From NCBI GenBank assembly GCA_028284625.1, contig JANQRH010000022.1, forward strand, positions 104,886 through 168,885: a stretch of 64,000 nucleotides of DNA, written 5' to 3'. The notes beneath the pieces were generated by a model. It saw nothing but the letters and a program-made list of their open reading frames with translations. It was not told the origin of the DNA and did not search any database. Shown here piece after piece: positions 26,189-34,264 of this stretch. Source of the stretch: Afifellaceae bacterium. Lineage in GTDB: Bacteria > Pseudomonadota > Alphaproteobacteria > Rhizobiales > Afifellaceae. Each line of letters starts with the position of its first letter. The stretch's first letter is position 1. The translations under genes and the position numbers were made by a program.

Positions 26189-27465
26189 TGGCGAGAATCG
26201 TCCATGTCATCGGCGCCGGGCTTTCCGGTCTTTCCGCAGCCGTGGAGCTGGCAGACGCGGGACGCCAGGTCATCGTGCACGAAGCGGCGCGCTTCGCCGG
26301 CGGTCGCTGCCGCTCCTATCATGATTTGGCACTCGATCTCACGATCGACAACGGCAACCACCTCCTTCTCTCCGGCAACTGGGCGGCACTTGCCTATCTC
26401 GACCGTATCGGCGGACGCGATGCGGTGACCATCGCGGATGAGCCGGCGTTCCCGTTCGCCGATCTTGCGACCGGCGAGCGCTGGACGCTAAGGCCCAATC
26501 AAGGCCGCTTGCCGTGGTGGATCCTCGATGCGCGCCGCCGCGTACCGGGCACGCGCGCGCCGGACTATCTCGCCCCGATCGGCGTCCTGCGCGCACCGCC
26601 CGCCGCCACGGTCGGCGAGGTGATGGCGTGCCGCGGTCCTCTCTACGATCGTTTGTGGCAGCCCGTTCTTCTGGCCGCGCTTAACACCGACCCGAGCGAA
26701 GCCGATGCGCAACTGGCGGCGCAGATCTTGCGCGAAACGCTTGCCGCCGGCGGCCAGGCCTGCCGGCCGGTGGTCGCTACCGGCGGGCTCTCCGCCGCTT
26801 TGGTCGACCCGGCCGTCGCCTTCTTGCGCGAGCGCGGCGGCGAGGTGCGGTTCGGCCGCGCGCTCAAACGTGTCGCGTTAGAGGGCGGGCGCGTCAGCGC
26901 GATCCATTTCGGCGACGACGGCATCACGCTCGGCGCGGACGACCAAGTGGTGCTCGCGTTGCCGCCGAATGTGGCGAAGGCGCTCCTTCCTGAGCTATCC
27001 GCGCCGGAGCGCTTCCATGCCATCGTCAACGGGCATTTCCGCATCGCGCCGCCGGCCGGACAAGAGCTGGTGCTCGGTGTCATTAACGGCACGACGGAGT
27101 GGCTGTTCGCCTATCCGGACCGGCTTTCCGTCACGATCAGCTGCGCCGACCGGCTCGTGGACACGCCGCGCGAGGAGCTGGCCGAGACGATTTGGCGCGA
27201 AGTCGCCACGCTCACCGGGCTTGCGCCGGAATTGCCGCGCTGGCAGATCGTGCGTGAACGACGGGCGACCTTCTCCGCTACGCCACAGGAAGCGGCGAAA
27301 CGGCCGGAGGCGCGTACGCGATACGACAACCTGGTGCTTGCCGGCGACTGGACGCAAACGGGCCTGCCGGCCACCATCGAAGGATCAATCCGTTCCGGCC
27401 TGAGTGCGGCGGCGCTGGTTGCGGGCGCGCCCGACCGGCTGGATCGATCCCGGAGAGCTGCATGA
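26188..27465 (+). CDS. hpnE: Hydroxysqualene dehydroxylase HpnE (FAD-dependent)
   Basis: HpnE reduces hydroxysqualene to squalene. The 425-residue protein begins with a Rossmann FAD motif (HVIGAGLSGLSAAVELA, residues about 6-22), includes the desaturase-like GGRCRSYHD, and ends with the second FAD segment NLVLAGDWTQTGLPATIEGS. The ATG at 26188 shares a base with the hpnD stop; a GTG one codon earlier is also possible. It overlaps shc by four bases. Confidence 0.95.
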   Translation: MARIVHVIGAGLSGLSAAVELADAGRQVIVHEAARFAGGRCRSYHDLALDLTIDNGNHLLLSGNWAALAYLDRIGGRDAVTIADEPAFPFADLATGERWTLRPNQGRLPWWILDARRRVPGTRAPDYLAPIGVLRAPPAATVGEVMACRGPLYDRLWQPVLLAALNTDPSEADAQLAAQILRETLAAGGQACRPVVATGGLSAALVDPAVAFLRERGGEVRFGRALKRVALEGGRVSAIHFGDDGITLGADDQVVLALPPNVAKALLPELSAPERFHAIVNGHFRIAPPAGQELVLGVINGTTEWLFAYPDRLSVTISCADRLVDTPREELAETIWREVATLTGLAPELPRWQIVRERRATFSATPQEAAKRPEARTRYDNLVLAGDWTQTGLPATIEGSIRSGLSAAALVAGAPDRLDRSRRAA

Positions 27466-29474
27466 CGAGTGACGTAATGGCGCGCAAAGAGGCTTCGTCT
27501 GGCGATATGGCTTCGCCTCGTCTGGAGAACGAGGTCGCGCTTGCCGAGCTCGACAAGCGCGTGGAGTCTGCGACCGACGCGCTTCTCAGCGCCCGCAAGG
27601 ACGACGCCCATTGGTGCTTCGAGCTGGAGGCGGATTCCACGATTCCCGCCGAGTATGTGCTTTTCCGCCATTTCCGCGGCGAGCCGGAAGACCTGGAGCT
27701 GGAAGCCAAGATCGCCGTCTATCTGAGGCGCATCCAGGGCGTGCACGGCGGCTGGCCGCTGTTCCATGATGGCGCTTTCAACATGAGCGCCAGCGTCAAG
27801 GCGTATTACGCGCTGAAGATGATCGGCGACGATCCCGACGCGCCGCACATGGCGCGCGCCCGCGATGCGATCCTCAAGAACGGCGGCGCTGAGCAGAGCA
27901 ATGTGTTCACGCGCTTCCTCCTGGCGCTCTACGAAGAGGTGCCGTGGCGGGCAGCGCCCACCATGCCGGTGGAGATCATGCATCTGCCGCGCTGGTTTCC
28001 CTTCCATCTCGACAAGGTCTCCTACTGGGCGCGCACCGTCATGGTGCCGCTTTTCGTGCTGCAGGCGTTGAAGCCGAAAGCGGTGAACCCGCGCGGCACG
28101 CGGATTCAGGAGCTCTTCCGCACGCCGCCCGACAAGGTGCGCAAATGGCCGAAGGGACCGCACCAAAAAGCGCCGTGGACGCAAATCTTCGGCGGCATCG
28201 ACATTGTGCTGAAGCGTGTCGAGCCGTTCTTTCCTCGCGGCATGCGTCGCCGCGCGATCGACAAGGCCGTGGCGTTTGTCGATGAGCGGCTCAATGGCCG
28301 CGATGGGCTCGGCGCGATCTTCCCGGCGATGGTCAATGCCGTGCTCATGTACGACGTGCTCGGCGTTCCGTCCGACGATCCGAGGCTTGTCGATGCACGG
28401 CAATCGATCGACGACCTGCTCGTCATCAAAGATGACGAGGCCTATTGCCAGCCCTGCCTGTCGCCGGTCTGGGACACGGCGCTCGCCACCCACGCTTTGC
28501 TGGAAGTCGGCACCGAGAAGGCAGAGAACGCCGCATATGAGGCGCTCAACTGGCTTAAGCCATTGCAGGTGCTCGACGTGGTGGGCGACTGGGCGGCACA
28601 GCGCCCCAATGTGCGGCCGGGCGGCTGGGCGTTCCAATATGCCAACGCCCATTATCCTGATCTCGACGATACGGCCGTCGTGGTGATGGCCATGCAGCGC
28701 GTGCAAGCGCGCCTGGATAAAAGCAAAGGCGCGTTCGACGAGGCGATTGAACGCGGTCGCGAGTGGATCGCCGGGTTGCAGAGCCGCGACGGCGGATGGG
28801 CCGCCTTCGACGCCGACAACACGGCGGAATACCTCAACAACATCCCGTTCTCCGACCACGGCGCTTTGCTTGACCCGCCGACCGCCGACCTGACGGCGCG
28901 CTGCGTCTCCATGCTGGCGCAGCTTGACGAAGACGCGCCGACAAGCCCGGCCATGACGCGCGGCGTCACATGGCTGATGCGGGACCAGCTGGAAGACGGA
29001 AGCTGGTACGGGCGCTGGGGGATGAACTACATCTACGGCACGTGGTCGGCGCTTTCAGCGCTGAACGCCGCCGGAATCGATCGGGAATCGCCGGCGGTCA
29101 AGAAGGCGGTGGCGTGGCTGGAATCCATTCAGAATTCCGACGGAGGATGGGGCGAGGACGGGGACTCCTACAAGCTCGACTATAGCGGCTACGAAGCCGC
29201 GCCCAGCACGCCCTCGCAGACGGCCTGGGCGCTGCTTGCGCTGATGGCGGCCGGTCAGGTGGAAAGCCAGGCGGTCAAGCGGGGAATCGGTTATCTTGCC
29301 CACTCACAAGGCGAGGATGGCCTATGGCCCGAAGAACGCTTTACGGCGGTCGGTTTCCCGCGCGTGTTCTATCTTCGCTATCACGGCTACGCGAAATTCT
29401 TCCCGCTATGGGCGATGGCGCGTTATCGCGGGTTGCGCCGCGGCAACAGTCGTACTGTGGCGTTCGGGATATAA
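27462..29474 (+). CDS. shc: Squalene-hopene cyclase
   Basis: Shc (HpnF) cyclises squalene to hopene and diplopterol at the membrane surface. The 670-residue length is typical. The catalytic acid motif is DLDDTA near residues 399-404, and several QW repeats are seen (GVHGGWPLF, QSRDGGWAAFD, QNSDGGWGED, GEDGLWPEE). A conserved WDTALATHALLE segment precedes the active site. It is translationally coupled to hpnE and followed seven bases later by hpnG. Confidence 0.97.
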   Translation: MTSDVMARKEASSGDMASPRLENEVALAELDKRVESATDALLSARKDDAHWCFELEADSTIPAEYVLFRHFRGEPEDLELEAKIAVYLRRIQGVHGGWPLFHDGAFNMSASVKAYYALKMIGDDPDAPHMARARDAILKNGGAEQSNVFTRFLLALYEEVPWRAAPTMPVEIMHLPRWFPFHLDKVSYWARTVMVPLFVLQALKPKAVNPRGTRIQELFRTPPDKVRKWPKGPHQKAPWTQIFGGIDIVLKRVEPFFPRGMRRRAIDKAVAFVDERLNGRDGLGAIFPAMVNAVLMYDVLGVPSDDPRLVDARQSIDDLLVIKDDEAYCQPCLSPVWDTALATHALLEVGTEKAENAAYEALNWLKPLQVLDVVGDWAAQRPNVRPGGWAFQYANAHYPDLDDTAVVVMAMQRVQARLDKSKGAFDEAIERGREWIAGLQSRDGGWAAFDADNTAEYLNNIPFSDHGALLDPPTADLTARCVSMLAQLDEDAPTSPAMTRGVTWLMRDQLEDGSWYGRWGMNYIYGTWSALSALNAAGIDRESPAVKKAVAWLESIQNSDGGWGEDGDSYKLDYSGYEAAPSTPSQTAWALLALMAAGQVESQAVKRGIGYLAHSQGEDGLWPEERFTAVGFPRVFYLRYHGYAKFFPLWAMARYRGLRRGNSRTVAFGI

Positions 29475-29481
29475 AGGCGCA

Positions 29482-30210
29482 ATGAACGTCCACGTCGCAG
29501 CCGACCGTCTGCCGGTGCTCGTGGTCACCGGAATGGCGCGGGAGACCAAGCTCGCGACCGGCCCCGGGCTTTCGGCGGTGACCTCCGGCGGCGACCCCGA
29601 CCGGCTGCGCAAACTCCTGGCGGCGCGGACTGTCGCCGGCTGCCGCGCCGTGTTGAGTTTCGGCATTGCCGGCGGGCTCGACCCGGCCTTGAAGGCCGGC
29701 GACGTTGTCGTGGCGACCGGCGTGGTGACGGACAAGGCACGCTGGCCGGCCCACAGGGCGCTTGCCGATACGCTTGCTGCATCACTGAAGGCCGGCGGCG
29801 TGCGCGCGACACTCGCCGACATTGCCGGTGTCGACGCCGCGCTGCTTAACGCCGACGCCAAGGCGGCAACGCGAGGCGCGACCGGCGCGGCTGTGGCGGA
29901 TATGGAATCGCATGTCGCCGCAGAATTCGCTGCTCGCCACGGGCTGTTATTCGCGGCGCTGCGTATCGTCTGCGATCCGGCTGAGCGCACGATGCCGTCC
30001 ATGGTCGCCAACGCGCTGAAGCCCGACGGCGGCGTCGACCATTATTCGGTACTGACGGATTTGTGGCGCGAGCCAATGCAGCTCGCCGCACTGCCGCGCC
30101 TCGCCGGTGAGGCGCGGACAAGCTTTCGCGCGCTAGGCCGCTGTCGAGATCTTCTTGGGATCGGGCGTGGTTTTCCGGATCTCTTCCAGCTTCTCGGCGA
30201 CGTTGCGTGA
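29482..30210 (+). CDS. hpnG: Hopanoid-associated phosphorylase HpnG
   Basis: HpnG belongs to the purine/uridine phosphorylase and nucleosidase fold; it removes adenine from adenosylhopane to give ribosylhopane (phosphorylated). The 242-residue product shows LVVTGMARETKLATGPG, LSFGIAGGLDPALKAGDVVV and the family signature AAVADMESHVAAEFAARHG with its ribose-binding Met-Glu. The start at 29482 follows the shc stop by seven bases. The last 78 bases overlap the 3' end of hpnH on the other strand. Confidence 0.92.
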   Translation: MNVHVAADRLPVLVVTGMARETKLATGPGLSAVTSGGDPDRLRKLLAARTVAGCRAVLSFGIAGGLDPALKAGDVVVATGVVTDKARWPAHRALADTLAASLKAGGVRATLADIAGVDAALLNADAKAATRGATGAAVADMESHVAAEFAARHGLLFAALRIVCDPAERTMPSMVANALKPDGGVDHYSVLTDLWREPMQLAALPRLAGEARTSFRALGRCRDLLGIGRGFPDLFQLLGDVA

Positions 30211-31281
30211 GAACACGTACTCCGCCGGACGCTGATCGGCGAGCGAGATTTCCGGCGCCATCTCCCCATCGGTCCTGACACCGCGCAGCGCGACCATTGC
30301 CGCCTTCCAGGGCTTACGCACGGTGTCGGTGACAGCACTTGCCTCATAGCCGCAATGCACCATGCAGTCGGCGCATTTCTCGTAATTGCCGGTGCCGTAT
30401 TTCTCCCACTCCGTCTCTTCCATGAGCTCCTTGAAGGTCCGGGTGTAGCCTTCGCCGAGCAGATAGCAGGGGCGCTGCCAGCCAAACACGGTGCGCGTCG
30501 GGTTGCCCCACGGCGTGCAGTGATATTGCTGATTGCCGGCAAGGAAATCGAGGAACAGGCCGGACTGATTGATCGGCCATTTGCGGCCGCCTTTGCCGCG
30601 ACGGAACACGCCACGGAAGAGCTCCTTGGTGGCGCGCCGGTTGAGGAAGTGTTTTTGGTCCGGTGCACGCTCGTAGGCGTAGCCGGGTGACATCGTGATG
30701 CCGTCGACGCCAAGCTCGGTCACGGTGTCGAAGAAATCAGCGACGCGATCGGCTTCCGAATTGTTGAAGAACGTGCAGTTGATGGTGACGCGGAAGCCCT
30801 TCTCCTTGGCGAGCTTCAGGGCGGAGACCGCCTTGTCGTAAACGCCTTTGCGGCAGACGGAGCGGTCGTGCATCTCCTGATCACCGTCGAGATGGATCGA
30901 CCAGTTGAAATAGTGGTTCGGCTTGTACTGATCGATCTTCTTCTCAAGCAGCAGCGCGTTGGTGCACACGATCGTGTAGCGGCGCTGCGCGATCAGCCCT
31001 TCGACGATCTTGGGCAGCTCCTTGTGAATCAGCGGTTCGCCGCCGGCGATCGAAACGACAGGCGCGCCGCATTCTTCAGCCGCATGAAGCGCGTCCTCAA
31101 CAGAGATGCGTTTGTTGAGAATCTCCTCCGGATAGTCGATCTTGCCGCAGCCGGCGCATGCCAGATTGCAGCGGAACAGAGGCTCCAGCATCATCACAAG
31201 CGGATAGCGCTTGCGGCCCGTCAGATGCTGACGAAGGATGTAGCCGCCGATCGTCGCGGCTTGCCTGACTGGAATTCCCAC
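30133..31281 (-). CDS. hpnH: Adenosylhopane synthase HpnH (radical SAM)
   Basis: HpnH links 5'-deoxyadenosine to hopene, the first step to C35 hopanoids. The 382-residue protein has a CX3CX2C iron-sulfur motif at Cys38, Cys42 and Cys45 (FRCNLACAGCGK), the glycine-rich SIAGGEPLIH and a C-terminal Cys-rich region (CADCMVHCGYEASA). The start is a GTG that shares its G with the ispH stop (TAGTG), so the two are coupled. It is convergent and overlapping with hpnG, the next enzyme in the path. Confidence 0.96.
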   Translation of the reverse strand: MGIPVRQAATIGGYILRQHLTGRKRYPLVMMLEPLFRCNLACAGCGKIDYPEEILNKRISVEDALHAAEECGAPVVSIAGGEPLIHKELPKIVEGLIAQRRYTIVCTNALLLEKKIDQYKPNHYFNWSIHLDGDQEMHDRSVCRKGVYDKAVSALKLAKEKGFRVTINCTFFNNSEADRVADFFDTVTELGVDGITMSPGYAYERAPDQKHFLNRRATKELFRGVFRRGKGGRKWPINQSGLFLDFLAGNQQYHCTPWGNPTRTVFGWQRPCYLLGEGYTRTFKELMEETEWEKYGTGNYEKCADCMVHCGYEASAVTDTVRKPWKAAMVALRGVRTDGEMAPEISLADQRPAEYVFSRNVAEKLEEIRKTTPDPKKISTAA

Positions 31282-32279
31282 TAGCGCGTCCCTTCTTTGA
31301 CCATCGGTTCGGCAGCGCGTGCGGCCGCCGGCTCCCTGGTGAGCTCCACCGGCAGGCGGAAATGCACGTTCTCCTCGATTCCGTCCAGCGTCGTCACCTC
31401 CACTGAGGCGATTTTGCGCAGCGCCTCAATCACGTCCTCCACCAGCACCTCAGGCGCTGAGGCGCCGGCGGTGAGACCGACCTTGTTGACGCCGTTCAAC
31501 CATGCGGGATCCACATGGGACCCGTCGGCGACTAGATAGCCCGGCACGCCCGATTCCTCTGCGATCTCCCGCAAGCGGTTGGAATTGGAGCTGTTTTGCG
31601 CGCCGACAACGAGAATCATGTCGGAGACCCGCGCCAGATCGCGCACCGCGACCTGCCGGTTTTGCGTGGCGTAGCATATATCGCGCGTGTCCGGCCCGAC
31701 CACGTCGGTGAAGCGGCGCTTCAGCGCTTCGATCAGCGCGCTCGTATCGTCGACGCTGAGCGTCGTCTGGGTGACGTAGGCGATCGGCGTGTCGTCATCG
31801 AGCGGCAGCGCAGCGATCTCCTCCTCGTCCTGCACGAGATGGGTCGGACCGTCGATCTGGCCGAGCGTGCCCTCCACCTCCGGGTGGCCGGCATGGCCGA
31901 TCAGGATCAGCGTGCGTCCGCGCTGAACGTAGTGTCGGCCCTGATTGTGGACCTTCGAGACCAGCGGACAGGTCGCGTCGAGGGTCGGCAATTCACGCGC
32001 CTTCGCCTCGTTGATGACGGCCTTCGGCACGCCATGGGCGCTGAACACGGTGATGGCGCCGTCGGGCACCTCGCTCAGCTCCTTGACGAAACGCGCGCCC
32101 TTGGCGATCAGGCTGTCCACGACGTGTCTGTTGTGCACAATTTCGTGACGCACGTAGACCGGCGATCCATAGCGCTCCAGTGCGCGCTCGACGATGTCGA
32201 CCGCGCGCACGACGCCAGCGCAGAAGCCGCGCGGCTGCGCAAGAATGACCTGCAAGTGCTTGTCAGCGACGCTCGGCAA
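31281..32279 (-). CDS. ispH: 4-hydroxy-3-methylbut-2-enyl diphosphate reductase
   Basis: IspH (LytB) makes IPP and DMAPP in the last MEP-pathway step. The three cluster cysteines are in [26 protein letters not shown] and [11 protein letters not shown]. The TTG at 32279 is preferred: it follows AGGGGCAGGGGCC, and family likeness starts a few codons later ([11 protein letters not shown]), giving 332 residues. The frame is open to an ATG at 32420, which would add 47 residues with no family likeness, no ribosome binding site and a 15-bp tandem repeat. It leads the ispH-hpnH unit and supplies precursors for hopanoids. Confidence 0.92.
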   Translation of the reverse strand: MPSVADKHLQVILAQPRGFCAGVVRAVDIVERALERYGSPVYVRHEIVHNRHVVDSLIAKGARFVKELSEVPDGAITVFSAHGVPKAVINEAKARELPTLDATCPLVSKVHNQGRHYVQRGRTLILIGHAGHPEVEGTLGQIDGPTHLVQDEEEIAALPLDDDTPIAYVTQTTLSVDDTSALIEALKRRFTDVVGPDTRDICYATQNRQVAVRDLARVSDMILVVGAQNSSNSNRLREIAEESGVPGYLVADGSHVDPAWLNGVNKVGLTAGASAPEVLVEDVIEALRKIASVEVTTLDGIEENVHFRLPVELTREPAAARAAEPMVKEGTR

Positions 32280-32305
32280 GGCCCCTGCCCCTAACGGAAA
32301 CCCGG

Positions 32306-32335
32306 TTTCAAGTCTTATGCTTTCAAGTTTTATGC
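32306..32335. repeat. 15-bp tandem repeat upstream of ispH
   Basis: TTTCAAGTCTTATGC is followed at once by TTTCAAGTTTTATGC, two direct copies with one difference. The repeat lies 27 bp upstream of the preferred ispH start, in an AT-rich patch within GC-rich DNA, so it may be part of the promoter or a regulator site. If the far ATG at 32420 were used it would encode [10 protein letters not shown]. Confidence 0.55.
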
Positions 32336-32457
32336 CATGCGGCCGGTCTTCGGTCGAGTCCGGGAGCCCGGCCAATGCGCAAGAAGTACCAAGGGGTTGC
32401 TGGAATATTACACCCCGCATTTCCGCGACAAAAGGGCACCGCAGGCGCCCGGGGGTT

Positions 32458-33189
32458 CTAACCGCTCCCCAGCCGCTTCATGCGAATGATGACGTAGTTC
32501 TCGCCTTGATTGATATCCAGCACGGCGTCCTGAAACTCCGGAACCAAGGCCTTAGCCGCGTCGCCGCTTAGCGCATAGGGCTCACGCGGCACGCCGAGGA
32601 ACTTGTCGAACTCGTCGTTGTTGTTGACGTCGTGATAGCCGACCACGGCGTAGGCGCCAGGCGGCACGTCCTGGAACAGCGCCTCGACGAAGCCCTGCGA
32701 GGCCGGCACGGCGGCCTGGTATGGACAGCCCTCGGGGCTGAAATCGGTGTCGCAAACCGCGACATTGACCACGCCGTTGTTCGATTCAACGTTCTCAACG
32801 ATGACGCGCACGATCGTCTGGCCCGATGCTGGTTCCGCCGGTGCGGGCGGCTCTTCGGCAGCCGCGGGCGGTGCTTCCTCGACCAATTCCGGATCGGCCT
32901 GAGCCACGATCTCCGGCGACAGATCGGCTCCGCGCGATTCCTCCTCCGCCGGCGCAACGGGCTCGGCGGCCACGAGATCGGGCTCGACCTCTGGCGCCGT
33001 TTCAGGCTCCACAGGCACGGCCGGCAGGGCGAGCGGCTCCAGCATCGCGCCGGCAAGCGGCTCGGGCGCGAAGAACACCAGCGGCAGTGTCTTCGGCATC
33101 GGGAGCATCTCAATGTCGGCGCTCGCCGATTGCGCCTGCACCGTCGCCAATGTCGCGCTACCGACAATAAGCAGCGCTGCTACTTTCAT
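32458..33189 (-). CDS. Exported DUF2141 protein with Pro/Glu-rich linker
   Basis: The 243-residue protein has a signal peptide ([24 protein letters not shown]), a linker of about 100 residues rich in Pro, Ala and Glu (about 30-130), and a C-terminal DUF2141 domain of about 110 residues ([43 protein letters not shown]). The domain has two Cys in [11 protein letters not shown] that could pair. The start at 33189 is set by the signal peptide, with AAGGAACGG upstream. It lies between ispH and hpnA on the same strand, so a periplasmic role linked to hopanoids is possible but not shown. Confidence 0.85.
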   Translation of the reverse strand: MKVAALLIVGSATLATVQAQSASADIEMLPMPKTLPLVFFAPEPLAGAMLEPLALPAVPVEPETAPEVEPDLVAAEPVAPAEEESRGADLSPEIVAQADPELVEEAPPAAAEEPPAPAEPASGQTIVRVIVENVESNNGVVNVAVCDTDFSPEGCPYQAAVPASQGFVEALFQDVPPGAYAVVGYHDVNNNDEFDKFLGVPREPYALSGDAAKALVPEFQDAVLDINQGENYVIIRMKRLGSG

Positions 33190-33271
33190 CGCGATTGTTC
33201 CGTTCCTTAAACGCGCGAACCTTGAAACCACTCCATCAGGCCTCTTTGTCAAAATGCTGACAAAACCACAG

Positions 33272-34264
33272 CTATTTCCGGTCAGCGACATTTCGCTTGA
33301 ACTGCTCCACCACCGCCGTCAAGGCCTCGTCAACCGGGCGCGGGGTGTAGCCTAGTTCGTTTCTGGCCTTGGCGCAGTCAAAAGGCGCGGAGCGCAGCGC
33401 CAAGACAACGCCCTCCAATGTAGCGACCGGAGGCGCGCGCGTCACGTAATCCGACCACCAGCCAGCTACGACCCCCGTCGCCAGCGCCAATAATGCGGGC
33501 ACCGTGCGCTGTGGCATGGAACGCCCGGATTTCCGGGCCAGAATCGCCATAAGCGCCTGTAATGAGAGGTTTTCGCCGCCAAGGATGTAGCGCTCGCCAG
33601 TGCGGCCCTGCAGGCCGGCCAGGACAATGCCGTCGGCGACGTCGCGCACATCCACCAGGTTGAGTTCGCAATCCAGGAAGAACTTCTGGTTGCCCGTTAA
33701 GAACAACGCCAACATGGCGGCCGGCGGGGTGTTATTGTGGTCGCCGGGGCCGATGGGCACGGTCGGATTGACCACGATAACGTCGTGCCCCTCCCGCGCT
33801 GCGGCGCGCGCGGCATGCTCGGCCAGCAATTTTGAGCGCGTATAGGGTCCCGGCATCTCGTCAAGCCGTGGATCGCTTGCCTCATCGATCGCCGAGCCGG
33901 TCGAGCGCCGTTTCGGCAGCAGGATCGATTCCGTGGAGCAATGCACCACCCGTCGAACGCCCGCGCGCGACGCGGCCTTCAGTACGGTCTCCGTGCCACC
34001 GCGATTGATCCGGTCGAATGCCTGCTTGTCGCGGTGCCAGAGATGGGCGATGCCGGCGAGATGATAGACACAATCAGTGCCGCGCATCGCCTCTTCGACA
34101 ATTGCCGCGTCGACAACTGAGCCCTGGACATATTCGGCGGGCGCCGATGCCGGCGGAAGCTCCGCGACATCGAGCACCCGCACGTCATCGCCGCGCGCCG
34201 TCAATGCGCCGACCAGATGCTGGCCGATGAATCCGCTGCCGCCCGTCACGAGCGCCAACGCCAT
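33272..34264 (-). CDS. hpnA: Hopanoid-associated sugar epimerase HpnA
   Basis: The 330-residue protein is an extended SDR. Its NAD(P)-binding loop is VTGGSGFIGQHL at about residues 6-17, and YTRSKLLAEHAA carries the catalytic YxxxK. HpnA-type proteins resemble dihydroflavonol reductases and sugar epimerases and occur in hopanoid clusters; the substrate is not established. It starts directly at the hpnN stop (TAAATG), so hpnN-hpnA are co-transcribed. Confidence 0.93.
   Translation of the reverse strand: MALALVTGGSGFIGQHLVGALTARGDDVRVLDVAELPPASAPAEYVQGSVVDAAIVEEAMRGTDCVYHLAGIAHLWHRDKQAFDRINRGGTETVLKAASRAGVRRVVHCSTESILLPKRRSTGSAIDEASDPRLDEMPGPYTRSKLLAEHAARAAAREGHDVIVVNPTVPIGPGDHNNTPPAAMLALFLTGNQKFFLDCELNLVDVRDVADGIVLAGLQGRTGERYILGGENLSLQALMAILARKSGRSMPQRTVPALLALATGVVAGWWSDYVTRAPPVATLEGVVLALRSAPFDCAKARNELGYTPRPVDEALTAVVEQFKRNVADRK

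Noticed and set aside
27111..28859. 582-residue minus-strand frame opposite hpnE and shc
   Set aside because: Antisense shadow; shc with its QW repeats is certain.
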